From an uncultured Ruminococcus sp. (lineage in GTDB: Bacteria; Bacillota_A; Clostridia; Oscillospirales; Ruminococcaceae), in contig CAMOXW010000079.1 of the NCBI GenBank assembly GCA_946629405.1, forward strand, positions 1-12,279: a stretch of DNA of 12,279 bases, read 5' to 3'. The notes beneath the pieces are model-generated. The model did not search any database. It was not told the DNA's origin and worked only from the letters and a program-made list of their open reading frames with translations. How positions within the stretch are numbered: the stretch's first letter is position 1; each line of letters starts with the position of its first letter. Positions 1-6,515 of the stretch are shown here, in pieces. A program made the translations under genes and the position numbers.

Positions 1-280
<280 letters not shown>

Positions 281-310
281 TTATTCCTGTTAGAATTTAC
301 TAACATATTT

Positions 311-339
311 ATTATATCACTCATGACTGCCGGTGTCAA
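311..339 (-). promoter_or_regulatory. Sigma-A promoter for eno
   Basis: On the minus strand, TTGACA (334-339) and TATAAT (311-316) are separated by exactly 17 bases. Both boxes match the vegetative consensus perfectly. Transcription would start near 304, about 150 bases before the eno start codon. Confidence 0.8.
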
Positions 340-458
340 TGAAAATTAAAAAGTTTGTAATATCTAACAAAATAAAATCCCCGTTTTCGTATAATACTGT
401 TAAAGTAAGGACAGAACTATCGGTTATCAGATCTCAGAGCTTTCAACTCATCCCGGGC

Positions 459-487
459 TTGACAAAAACGTGATAGTGTACTATAAT
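459..487 (+). promoter_or_regulatory. Sigma-A promoter for the 523-942 gene
   Basis: TTGACA (459-464) and TATAAT (482-487) are spaced by 17 bases, both perfect consensus. The start would be near 494, giving a leader of about 30 nt with an AAAGGAGTG ribosome binding site just before the ATG at 523. Confidence 0.85.
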
Positions 488-522
488 GAAATCGAAAAAA
501 TTACAGATAAAGGAGTGTTTAT

Positions 523-942
523 ATGAACAAATACCTTATTGCAGGCGGAATACTTACGGCAGCGGCAGCATTCGGCGGCGTAAAGGGCTTTCTCGACAAG
601 CGTCGTTCTTCTGCCGGAGAAGCGGGAGAGGCTGCGGCGGCGGAGCTTTCCTTCGATTCATTTGACGGCGGCGGACCGGTGTTCAATGTTGTATTTTCGG
701 AGGACGGCATCGCCTCCTGCTCAACTGAGTGCATCTATGCGCGTGAGGACCACGAAAACCTCTGCGGGGCCGGCTACAGGGTGATACTGACGTTCAGGGG
801 TCTCACACCCGGAACGACTGAGGTAACGGTCGAGGAGCGTTCACCTATTGCGGAAAACCTTGACCACAGGTATGTATTGACGGTCGATGAGGATCTGAAC
901 GTGGTTCTGACAGATGTCAGCACAGTGCAGGTCACGGAATGA
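523..942 (+). CDS. Small membrane-anchored beta-rich protein of unknown function
   Basis: This 139-residue protein has no family I can name with confidence. Residues 4-23 are a hydrophobic, Ala/Gly-rich segment followed directly by DKRR, so it reads as a single membrane anchor rather than a cleaved signal. Positive charges after the anchor would favour a cytoplasmic C-terminus. Residues 27-41 are an Ala/Glu-rich linker. The remainder alternates hydrophobic and polar residues as in a beta sandwich. The stretch GYRVILTFRGLTPGTTEVTV followed by a later YVLTV loosely recalls chagasin-like (I42) or Ig-like folds, but the RPW signature of I42 inhibitors is absent. Three cysteines lie close together in the middle (SC, EC and LC). 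A perfect promoter and strong ribosome binding site support expression as a single gene. The gene is likely real; the fold is a guess. Confidence 0.75.
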   Translation: MNKYLIAGGILTAAAAFGGVKGFLDKRRSSAGEAGEAAAAELSFDSFDGGGPVFNVVFSEDGIASCSTECIYAREDHENLCGAGYRVILTFRGLTPGTTEVTVEERSPIAENLDHRYVLTVDEDLNVVLTDVSTVQVTE

Positions 943-1034
943 TAACTGAGGCAGAGCTTTTCTGATATCCAAGGGGCAGAGAAGCATCAAAGAAGCGCGG
1001 AGGCTTGCTAAAAAACGGCAAAATACTATTCAAC

Positions 1035-1080
1035 CTATAAAAAATAAAGGCTGTGCGATCATGACGATCACGCAGCCTTT
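1035..1080 (-). terminator. Rho-independent terminator of the lipoprotein gene
   Basis: AAAGGCTG (1046-1053) pairs with CAGCCTTT (1073-1080). The stem continues inward through a GATC/GATC pairing with one internal mismatch. On the minus strand the hairpin is followed by a run of T (TATTTTTTAT, 1036-1045), making a good terminator for the gene ending at 1159. On the plus strand there is no proper T-run, so it would stop the 523-942 transcript only weakly. Bases 943-1034 show nothing else recognisable. Confidence 0.75.
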
Positions 1081-1158
1081 AATGTTGTATTTCATAATGT
1101 CAGCAGCGGCAGATCCTGCGGCTGTGATATTCCGGCAAATAAAGCTGAATGAGAGCTT

Positions 1159-1758
1159 TTATTTACCGGCGGGATAACGTTCAGCGAGCTTTTCGGCGGA
1201 AATCGAGATGACCTTCCAGCCGTCGTTTTCGATGTAGACCACACACTCATTATCATCGCTGTCGGGATTGCCGTTCTGGTCGATGAAATTATAGTGCAGC
1301 TCATAGCCCTCGGTGATATTTATGCCCTCCGGGTTAAGTCCGATGCTAACATCCGCGGCTCTTTCAACAAAGAAAACTTCTGCGGAGGCGAGATTCTCAT
1401 CTGTCAGTTCTATCTGGTCGGTGAACTCAGTGATCGTTGGTGTATTGGTCATATTAGTGATATATGGGCGCTGAGCATCGTTGAACTGATCAATATATGA
1501 TTTATAGCTGCCGTTGTTTTTGAGCTGGTCGATGACTATCTGCGGGAACATATAGGAGTAGCAGGCTTCACCGCTGTCGGGGGAGTAGGTGGCGTTGAAC
1601 ATCCGGGTGAAAGCCTCCTGACAGGTCTCGGACTGCCTTTGCTCTGTATCCTTTGCACTGACGGCGGACTTGCTGTCCTTGATAGGTGTTTTTCCGCAGC
1701 CTGCGAGGGGCATTGCGGCGATAATTACGGCAAGAACTGCCGCTGAGATACGTTTCAT
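1159..1758 (-). CDS. Lipoprotein of unknown function
   Basis: A 199-residue exported lipoprotein. Residues 1-20 form a signal peptide (MKR, then a hydrophobic core) ending in the lipobox LAGC, with Cys21 the expected lipidated residue. A polar linker follows, roughly residues 22-45. The folded part starts near QEAFTRMF and ends with VVYIENDGWKVISISAEKL. That ending, a strand carrying GWKV near the C-terminus, is typical of NTF2-like or DUF4878-like extracytoplasmic domains in Firmicute lipoproteins; this is a resemblance only. The ATG has an AGGAGGATAAA ribosome binding site and a perfect upstream promoter. The gene stands alone between its promoter and terminator. Ligand and role are unknown. 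Confidence 0.85.
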   Translation of the reverse strand: MKRISAAVLAVIIAAMPLAGCGKTPIKDSKSAVSAKDTEQRQSETCQEAFTRMFNATYSPDSGEACYSYMFPQIVIDQLKNNGSYKSYIDQFNDAQRPYITNMTNTPTITEFTDQIELTDENLASAEVFFVERAADVSIGLNPEGINITEGYELHYNFIDQNGNPDSDDNECVVYIENDGWKVISISAEKLAERYPAGK

Positions 1759-1788
1759 TTTATCCTCCTGAAATAGTTTTTCACTGTT

Positions 1789-1817
1789 ATTATACCACTG
1801 CTGCCGGCATCTGTCAA
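1789..1817 (-). promoter_or_regulatory. Sigma-A promoter for the lipoprotein gene
   Basis: On the minus strand TTGACA (1812-1817) and TATAAT (1789-1794) are 17 bases apart. TGG directly precedes the -10, an extended -10 feature. Its -35 box lies immediately beside the -35 of the divergent sigma-E-like promoter. Confidence 0.85.
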
Positions 1818-1818
1818 T

Positions 1819-1847
1819 GAATTTTTCGGCCGCAGCTCACATATAAT
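1819..1847 (+). promoter_or_regulatory. Sigma-E-like (sporulation) promoter before the M50 operon
   Basis: GAATTTT (1819-1825) and CATATAAT (1840-1847) are separated by 14 bases. The Bacillus sigma-E consensus is approximately KMATATT, 14-15 bases, CATACAMT; this matches 6 of 7 and 7 of 8 positions. The start would be near 1854, just ahead of an AGGGGTGATG ribosome binding site and the ATG at 1868. B. subtilis spoIVF is a sigma-E operon, so the context fits. The -10 could also serve sigma-A, but no TTGACA lies at the right distance. Confidence 0.45.
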
Positions 1848-1867
1848 CCAGTGACAGGGGTGATGAT

Positions 1868-2128
1868 ATGGAACAGGAAATGCTTTATATTCCGGAAAAC
1901 CGTACCGAGGGCGATGATGAGCTGCTGAAAAGATTTGACCGGCGCAGGGCAGACGATGCAGTTGCTATGCAGGCGGCGCTCTGCGTGATAATGGCAGGAC
2001 TATTCTTCGCGGCACATTTATTATTTCCGGATATTGCCGACCCGGTATTCTCGCGGCTTGCGGGACTTGTGCGCTCGGAGCATGAGCTTATCGGGAATCC
2101 GATAGAGCTGCTGGAGGGAATGTTTTGA
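1868..2128 (+). CDS. Small single-span protein encoded before the M50 protease (SpoIVFA-like position)
   Basis: An 86-residue protein with a charged cytoplasmic-type N-terminus (residues 10-30, rich in Glu, Asp and Arg), one membrane span at about 35-53, and a short outer tail of about 30 residues ending LLEGMF. In B. subtilis the gene immediately before spoIVFB is spoIVFA, whose product has the same order of parts plus an extracytoplasmic LytM-like (M23) domain and restrains SpoIVFB. This protein lacks that domain. The overlap with the next gene is TTGA, with the downstream ribosome binding site (GGAGGG, 2113-2118) inside this gene, so the two are translationally coupled. A role as a partner of the protease is inferred from position and topology, not from sequence homology. 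Confidence 0.75.
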   Translation: MEQEMLYIPENRTEGDDELLKRFDRRRADDAVAMQAALCVIMAGLFFAAHLLFPDIADPVFSRLAGLVRSEHELIGNPIELLEGMF

Positions 2129-2688
2129 GGTATCGCCGCGGTGTGAGGATACACCTCCGGTTCTCATTTTTCGTATTCAACGCGCTGATATTCCTGCTGC
2201 ATGACAGCCGGCTGATACTGGGCTTCTATACGGTATGTGCACTTCATGAAGCAGGACACATCGCAGCGGCGTCGCTCATGGGAGTGAAGCTGAGGGAGGT
2301 CGAGGTCACGGGCTTCGGGATAGTGATGAAGACCTCTGCGGAGCGGCTTTGTCCGCGGAGGACGGAGCTTATCGTGCTGCTTGCAGGACCGTGCGCGAAT
2401 CTTCTGGCATACGCCTTCATGAAGGTGGGCGGCAGCGGCGGAGAGCTTGCTTATCTGGAGCTTGCAGCGGCGGTGTACAATCTTCTTCCTTACCGTCAGC
2501 TTGACGGCGGAGCACTGCTTTCGCTTTTGGCGGAGGGTTCGGAGTATGAGGATGAGCTTGGGAGGTGTCTTGCGGGTGTGAAGGCGGGGATATCGGCGGT
2601 ATTGCTTGTAGTCACGCTGTACGCCGGACACATAGCCGCGCCGCTTTTCATAGCCTCGGTGATACTTTTTATCAGCGAGAAAAGGTAG
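2125..2688 (+). CDS. SpoIVFB-like M50 (site-2) intramembrane metalloprotease
   Basis: A 187-residue polytopic membrane protease. The zinc motif HEAGH is at residues 41-45 (His41, Glu42, His45). The conserved GPCANLL segment is at 88-94. The third ligand, Asp127, lies in NLLPYRQLDGG (119-129), the M50 pattern of the SpoIVFB type. Other hydrophobic segments span about 13-35, 80-100 and 145-182. No PDZ or CBS domain is present, and the protein is shorter than B. subtilis SpoIVFB. SpoIVFB cleaves pro-sigma-K in the mother cell during sporulation; the small upstream partner gene and sigma-E-like promoter suggest the same job. The start is a TTG overlapping the upstream stop, chosen because GGAGGG sits 6 bases ahead of it. 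A housekeeping site-2 protease remains an alternative. Confidence 0.88.
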   Translation: MRYRRGVRIHLRFSFFVFNALIFLLHDSRLILGFYTVCALHEAGHIAAASLMGVKLREVEVTGFGIVMKTSAERLCPRRTELIVLLAGPCANLLAYAFMKVGGSGGELAYLELAAAVYNLLPYRQLDGGALLSLLAEGSEYEDELGRCLAGVKAGISAVLLVVTLYAGHIAAPLFIASVILFISEKR

Positions 2689-2704
2689 CCGGGCAGATAT
2701 TTAC

Positions 2705-2740
2705 GGCTCCCGCAGCATCGGCGCTGAGGGGGTCATTCCT
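2705..2740 (+). terminator. Probable terminator after the M50 operon
   Basis: GGCTCCCGCAGC (2705-2716) pairs with GCTGAGGGGGTC (2723-2734) over 12 positions, with one G-A mismatch and two G-U pairs, around a 6-base loop. ATTCCTTTT follows, an imperfect U-tract. The hairpin overlaps the stop of the convergent gene at 2733. Confidence 0.5.
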
Positions 2741-3233
2741 TTTCCGGGATGATATCCAGCCTGACGAGTACATATCCGGCGAGAAAGGCTGCTGCGGCAG
2801 CAAACGCAAACGGAAGCACTGCCCAGACCTGAGCATCAGTGAGCTTTTCCGATGAGGCATCGCGGCAGATGAAATTGAAAATTTTCAGGAACGCAGCGTT
2901 GATGAGCTTGTGCCAGCGGTAGAAATCCGGTCCGCCGTGCTTTGAAAGGAGCAGCATTCCCCAGCTTGCAAGGGGGATGATGGCGGTCCCGGCAGTCATG
3001 GCAGCGGCATTGTTCCAGCCGGCTTCTGTTTTGCTGATACGAGCCTGTTTCATGTCGCGGCGTGCAGCAGTCATTCCGGAATTTAGCTCCATAATGACGA
3101 GTATACCGAATGTGCATACCGCGCAGACAGCGTTGAGCAGTGGATTGTTCCCCATACCGGTAAAGGTCGCGCTGATGAACAGGCAGAGTATATCAGATGC
3201 GATGTACAGTCCTGCTGCTTTGAAAAAAAACAT
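2733..3233 (-). CDS. Four-span membrane protein of unknown function
   Basis: A 166-residue integral membrane protein with hydrophobic segments at about 4-26, 32-48, 77-97 and 138-158. Basic residues follow the second span (AARRDMKQAR), so that loop should be cytoplasmic. A second polar stretch (about 98-137) contains aromatic and basic residues (DFYRWHKL) and ends in a charged segment with Cys near FICRDASSEK. I recognise no family or catalytic motif. AAAGGAG lies 5 bases before the ATG. The start codon is followed at once by eight T residues. The gene lies 145 bases downstream of znuB on the same strand, without an obvious strong terminator between them, so read-through from the zinc operon is possible. 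Nothing in the sequence ties it to zinc. Confidence 0.8.
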   Translation of the reverse strand: MFFFKAAGLYIASDILCLFISATFTGMGNNPLLNAVCAVCTFGILVIMELNSGMTAARRDMKQARISKTEAGWNNAAAMTAGTAIIPLASWGMLLLSKHGGPDFYRWHKLINAAFLKIFNFICRDASSEKLTDAQVWAVLPFAFAAAAAFLAGYVLVRLDIIPEKE

Positions 3234-3299
3234 AAAAACTCCTTTCCGCGGGTATTATCCGTGCCATGCCGGGAATAATAATCCGGCGGAGGTGATGAT

Positions 3300-3404
3300 A
3301 TGCCCGATGAAGATGTAAAGATATACGTTCCGGCAGGCTCGTCCGTAAAGCCTGCGCCTGAGAATGAATCTGATGCGGTCAGGATATACCCGAGTGCCTC
3401 ATGA
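3300..3404 (+). CDS. Possible small protein, 34 residues
   Basis: A short ORF starts at an ATG with an almost ideal ribosome binding site, GGAGGTGAT (3288-3296), 7 bases upstream. It reads MPDEDVKIYVPAGSSVKPAP and then ENESDAVRIYPSAS before TGA. The product would be acidic, hydrophilic and Pro/Ser-rich, with no membrane span and the echo KIYVPAG / RIYPSA at either end. It is divergent from the gene at 3233 and its last 26 bases overlap the 3' end of znuB on the other strand. No convincing plus-strand promoter was found. The ribosome binding site is the main evidence; chance cannot be excluded. Confidence 0.35.
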   Translation: MPDEDVKIYVPAGSSVKPAPENESDAVRIYPSAS

Positions 3405-4218
3405 GCCTTCCGAGGAATGAGAATATCAGGAAAAATCCGACATTTACAATAACTATGCTCGCACCGGGAGCAGTGTTGAAAAGCAGCGACATCATCATGC
3501 CTATCAGGAAGCTTGCTGCCGAGACCGCTCCCGAGGTGAGCACAACTCCGCGGAAGCTGCTGCATATCCTCATTGCAGTGAGGGTAGGGATGACTATAAG
3601 GCTCGAAATGAGCAGCGCTCCCATCATCATCATTCCGAGGACGACGGTAACAGCGGTCAGCACGGCGAAAACCATGTTGTATATCCCTGCGTTCACACCG
3701 GTAGCCCGGGCGAAGTTCTCATCGAAGGTGACCGAGAAGATACGGTTGTAGAGGAAGATGAACGCGAGTATCACAACGACGGACAGCACAACGCTGAGTA
3801 TAACGTCGCTCTTGTTCATGGCAAGGATGCTGCCGAACATATAGTGGCTTACGTCGTTGGTAAGTCCTGCCTTTGAGGAAACGAGGATGCCTGTGGCGAG
3901 GGCGGTTGTTGAGAAAAGTGCGATAGCTGAGTCGCCGCTGAGCTTGCTGCTTTCACTGAGGCGGAGCAGAATGAATGCAGCGATGATGACCACCGGCAAT
4001 GCGACTTTAAGCGGTGCAAGATTCATTACGGCCGCGACCGAGAGTGCACCGTAGCCGATATGTGAGAGGCCGTCGCCTATCATGGAATAACGTTTCAGTA
4101 CAAGCGTTACGCCGAGCAGTGATGAGCATATAGTGACAGCGAGACCGCCGATAAGCGCCGGAAGAAGTATAGCTGTGAAGAATTCCGGCGTGAACATGAG
4201 CCTGATATTTTCGTTCAT
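3379..4218 (-). CDS. znuB: Zinc ABC transporter permease ZnuB
   Basis: The 279-residue membrane subunit of a cluster-9 (zinc/manganese, ABC-3) importer, the channel that works with ZnuC and ZnuA. It begins MNENIRLMFTPEFFTAILLP. Family features include GVTLVLKRYSMIGDGLSHIG near the N-terminus, where ABC-3 permeases have the D-x-L-S-H signature, then a later ALLISSLIVIPTLTA segment, with about eight membrane spans overall. An upstream in-frame ATG at 4302 was rejected because it lies inside znuC. The chosen ATG at 4218 has AGGAGG just ahead and overlaps the znuC stop in ATGA. It is the last gene of the operon. Zinc is the likely substrate because of the company it keeps; manganese is possible. 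Confidence 0.93.
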   Translation of the reverse strand: MNENIRLMFTPEFFTAILLPALIGGLAVTICSSLLGVTLVLKRYSMIGDGLSHIGYGALSVAAVMNLAPLKVALPVVIIAAFILLRLSESSKLSGDSAIALFSTTALATGILVSSKAGLTNDVSHYMFGSILAMNKSDVILSVVLSVVVILAFIFLYNRIFSVTFDENFARATGVNAGIYNMVFAVLTAVTVVLGMMMMGALLISSLIVIPTLTAMRICSSFRGVVLTSGAVSAASFLIGMMMSLLFNTAPGASIVIVNVGFFLIFSFLGRLMRHSGIS

Positions 4219-4925
4219 TTTGAGCCTCCTAAGAATTTGCTGCTGATATGCGAGCCGAGGTACTCCTCCGGTGTACCGAAGAAGCAGTGGTCTGTGCTGC
4301 AAAGGCAGAGTATACGGTTAGCGCAGTCGAGGGACTTCACTACGTCGTGCGAGACCATGATAACGGTCATTCCGTCCTTTTTGTTGAGCTCGTCGATGAG
4401 GGAGTACATCTCGTCCTGGGCAGCGGGGTCGAGCCCGGTGACAGGCTCATCGAGAAGGAGGAGCTTTTTCGCGGCGCACATAGCTCTTGCGAGGAACATT
4501 CTTTGCTGCTGACCGCCTGACAGCTCGCGGCAGCTTCGCTTTGCGAGGTCAGCGATGCCGAGGCGCTCCATAGCCTGCTGAGCGATCTTTTTTTCAGCCG
4601 GCGAATAGAACGGGCGAAGTCCGCGTCTTCCGAGGCAGCCCGAGATAACGACCTCCGAGACCGTTGCGGGGAAGCCCTTCTGCAAGCTTGTGTGCTGCGG
4701 AAGATAACCGATATCCGTAGGCTTCAGACCGTCGCCCATGATTATTTTGCCGGAATCGAGTGGCTTTATACCGAGCAGGCACTTTACGAGGGTGCTTTTT
4801 CCGGAGCCGTTTTCGCCCAGAATACAGAGATAATCGCCTTCTCTGAGCGTGAATGAGAGTGAACCGAGGACCTTTCTGCCGTCGTAGCTTGCCGAGGCGT
4901 CCTTACATTCGATAATAGTTTTCAA
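4215..4925 (-). CDS. znuC: Zinc ABC transporter ATP-binding protein ZnuC
   Basis: The 236-residue cytoplasmic ATPase of the importer. All nucleotide-binding motifs are intact: Walker A GENGSGKST (37-45), Q-loop LPQH (Gln77), signature LSGGQQQ (135-141), Walker B LLLLDEP (155-161) with catalytic Glu160, D-loop around 165-166, and H-loop SHD (His193). The length is normal for the family. Translation starts at a TTG that overlaps the znuA stop as TTGA, with GGGAGGC upstream inside znuA. The same TTGA coupling occurs in the M50 operon of this window. It ends in an ATGA overlap with znuB. A near-C-terminal stretch CLCSTDHCFFG adds three Cys and one His, an uncommon metal-binding-like cluster; this may be incidental. 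Confidence 0.95.
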   Translation of the reverse strand: MKTIIECKDASASYDGRKVLGSLSFTLREGDYLCILGENGSGKSTLVKCLLGIKPLDSGKIIMGDGLKPTDIGYLPQHTSLQKGFPATVSEVVISGCLGRRGLRPFYSPAEKKIAQQAMERLGIADLAKRSCRELSGGQQQRMFLARAMCAAKKLLLLDEPVTGLDPAAQDEMYSLIDELNKKDGMTVIMVSHDVVKSLDCANRILCLCSTDHCFFGTPEEYLGSHISSKFLGGSK

Positions 4926-5878
4926 TTTAGAGCCTCCCTGAGATTTTCGAGATTTTCGTACATAAGATCGAGATAGGTGATGCCGTTTTTGAAGTCCTTT
5001 TTCGTGACATTATGGCAGGAATTGAGCGGCAGCATTTTTGCGCCGGTAGCGTCGCTGAGCTTCTGAGCGAGCCTTTTTGTGGAAAATTCGAGGTAAAAGA
5101 CAACGTCCGTATCATCGCCTTTGAGTTTGTCGATGAGGTAAGCCATCGTGTAGACTGAGGGCTCGGACTCTGAGCTGCACCCGCTGAACGCCGCATAGTA
5201 TTTCAGGCCGTAGTCGTGGGCGAGGTAGCGGAAGGGAAACCTGTCACCGACAACGATAGTATTTCCGGCGGAATTTTCCGTCATAACGGCGAATTCCCGG
5301 TCGAGCTGTTCAAGCTTTTCCGCGTATCCGGAGCCGTTTCTGCGATAGGTATCAGCGTTCTCCGGAAAGTCCTTGCAGAGCGCTTCTTCAATGCCCTCAA
5401 CGCAGAGCCTTGCGTTTCGCGGGGAAGTCCAGATATGCTCGTCGAATTCCTCGTCTTCTTCCTCAGCCTCATCGTGGTGGTGACCGTCAGGAGAAGCGCC
5501 CTCGACTTCCTCCTCCTCAAGCGGTTCGATGAAGTCGAAAAGGCGAATTATAGTGATATCTGAGGTATCAATGGAGTCGAGTATCCTGTCCACCCAGACC
5601 TCGCCCTCGCCACCGATATATACGAAGACGTTGCAGTTCTGGATCTTAGCGATATCGAGCGGGACAGGCTCATAGGAGTGAGCTTCCGCGCCGGCTTGCA
5701 GGAGCATTGTTATATCAGCCGAATCGCCCGTAACACCGCGGATGAAGTCATATGGCGGGAAACTCGTAGTAACGACCGAGAGTTTGTCCCCGTGTTCAAC
5801 AGGCGCAAGCACGCATCCGCTCAGGCAGCAGTTCATCAGTGAGAGGACGGCGACGAGCAGGAAAAAGCTTCTTTTCAT
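4922..5878 (-). CDS. znuA: Zinc-binding lipoprotein ZnuA (cluster A-I substrate-binding protein)
   Basis: A 318-residue metal-capture lipoprotein anchored outside the membrane. The signal peptide ends in the lipobox LSGC (Cys22). The mature part begins with TTSFPPYDF, the usual first strand of the family. Expected metal ligands are His67 (in EAHSYEP) and His148 (in DEHIW). Between them is an acidic, His-bearing flexible loop (about 120-147) containing DGHHHDEAEEEDEEFDEH, the zinc-acquisition loop typical of ZnuA. The third His of many members (HDAF...) is replaced by Gly211 in GDRFPFRYL; a variant with DRFPFRY and SGCSSE is common in Firmicutes as far as I recall. An in-frame ATG at 6025 was rejected because it lies inside the regulator gene. 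The ATG at 5878 has GGAGG ahead and overlaps the regulator stop in ATGA. Confidence 0.93.
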   Translation of the reverse strand: MKRSFFLLVAVLSLMNCCLSGCVLAPVEHGDKLSVVTTSFPPYDFIRGVTGDSADITMLLQAGAEAHSYEPVPLDIAKIQNCNVFVYIGGEGEVWVDRILDSIDTSDITIIRLFDFIEPLEEEEVEGASPDGHHHDEAEEEDEEFDEHIWTSPRNARLCVEGIEEALCKDFPENADTYRRNGSGYAEKLEQLDREFAVMTENSAGNTIVVGDRFPFRYLAHDYGLKYYAAFSGCSSESEPSVYTMAYLIDKLKGDDTDVVFYLEFSTKRLAQKLSDATGAKMLPLNSCHNVTKKDFKNGITYLDLMYENLENLREALN

Positions 5879-6294
5879 TCGTTTTCCTCCGCGCAGTCCG
5901 CGCAAACTCCGTAGAATACGGTCTTTGAGGAATCCACCCTGAAGCCGTGGTGCTCGAGGATATGCTGGCTTATACCGGTGAGGTGGCCGCAGTCGATATG
6001 GATAAGGCGGTCGCAGCGCACACATTTGAGGTGGAAATGGCGTTCGCAGGCGCCTGAACCGTCGATATACTGGTAGCAGGCGCCGGTCTTGCCGTCGATG
6101 ACGTATTTGCGGACGATGCCCTGTTCAACGAGCTTGTCGAGGCGGCGGTAGATAGTTGCTGTACCGAGAGGAGTGCCTTCCTCCGCCATATAAGAGCTTA
6201 TGGTCTGGACATTGGTATGCTTGTCCTTGTTATTAATTAGGTAGTCGAGGAGTTTTTCCTTCTGCTTGGTGTTGTAGCCGGAATTATTTTTCAT
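5875..6294 (-). CDS. Fur-family metal-responsive repressor, probably Zur
   Basis: A 139-residue Fur-superfamily regulator. Residues 25-64 form the winged helix, with recognition helix GTATIYRRLDKL (44-55). The metal-binding half has HFH (86-88), a CxxC pair at Cys91/Cys94, HH at 115-116, and a second CxxC at Cys131/Cys134; the two CxxC pairs make the structural zinc site. Being the first gene of the znu operon points to a zinc sensor (Zur), but Fur, Mur and PerR cannot be separated by eye. The ATG at 6294 was chosen over one at 6333 because GGAGG lies just before it and the longer form would begin within the promoter. It overlaps znuA in ATGA. The perfect inverted repeat in its promoter indicates self-repression. 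Confidence 0.9.
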   Translation of the reverse strand: MKNNSGYNTKQKEKLLDYLINNKDKHTNVQTISSYMAEEGTPLGTATIYRRLDKLVEQGIVRKYVIDGKTGACYQYIDGSGACERHFHLKCVRCDRLIHIDCGHLTGISQHILEHHGFRVDSSKTVFYGVCADCAEENE

Positions 6295-6311
6295 AGCAGC
6301 CTCCAAAAAAC

Positions 6312-6326
6312 TGAAAATGATTTTCA
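6312..6326 (-). promoter_or_regulatory. Fur/Zur-type operator, perfect 7-1-7 inverted repeat
   Basis: TGAAAAT-G-ATTTTCA is a perfect 7-1-7 palindrome, the same layout as Bacillus Fur, PerR and Zur boxes (Fur core TGATAATnATTATCA). It lies at the predicted transcription start of the regulator-znuACB operon (about 6327), where binding would block transcription. Confidence 0.8.
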
Positions 6327-6333
6327 ATTTCAT

Positions 6334-6362
6334 ATTTTAACACGAATGATCGTTTTTGTCAA
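6334..6362 (-). promoter_or_regulatory. Sigma-A promoter of the regulator-znuACB operon
   Basis: On the minus strand TTGACA (6357-6362), a 17-base spacer and TAAAAT (6334-6339). The spacer contains ACGATCATTCGT, with ACGA/TCGT half-sites, a possible weaker second site. Confidence 0.8.
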
Positions 6363-6454
6363 TAGCTCCGTTACATATCAAGTTAGTAATGACTATTAAT
6401 AAGGATCCGGTAAACAGCGTGCTATGCCGCCGCGGTTAGCGCATGATCGAAAGC

Positions 6455-6483
6455 TTGACATCGAAGGCGACTTGTGGTAAAAT
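6455..6483 (+). promoter_or_regulatory. Extended -10 promoter for the 6516 gene
   Basis: TTGACA (6455-6460), 17 bases, TAAAAT (6478-6483), with TTGTGG directly before the -10. This matches the Gram-positive extended -10 form TRTGn. Confidence 0.8.
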
Positions 6484-6515
6484 GTTAAGAGAATGTGAAT
6501 TGCGGGAGGTTTAAC

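Noticed and set aside
3333..3355. GCAGGCT/AGCCTGC hairpin downstream of znuB as a terminator
   Set aside because: No T-run follows on the minus strand, and it lies within the candidate small ORF. The same arms appear in the eno leader, probably by coincidence.
4219..4302. Upstream extension of znuB (28 extra residues)
   Set aside because: It lies within znuC, and AGGAGG precedes the internal ATG at 4218 with an ATGA overlap.
5216..5563. Plus-strand ORF of 115 residues
   Set aside because: Lies entirely antisense to znuA, whose motifs and coupling are clear.
5879..6025. Upstream extension of znuA
   Set aside because: It overlaps the Fur-family gene, and the signal peptide with lipobox begins at the ATG at 5878.
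6295..6333. 13-residue N-terminal extension of the Fur-family regulator
   Set aside because: It would start at the promoter -10 and run through the operator; the downstream ATG has its own GGAGG.
6383..6396. TTAGT-AATG-ACTA inverted repeat between the two divergent promoters
   Set aside because: Short, AT-rich and imperfect at the edges, and not positioned on either promoter.
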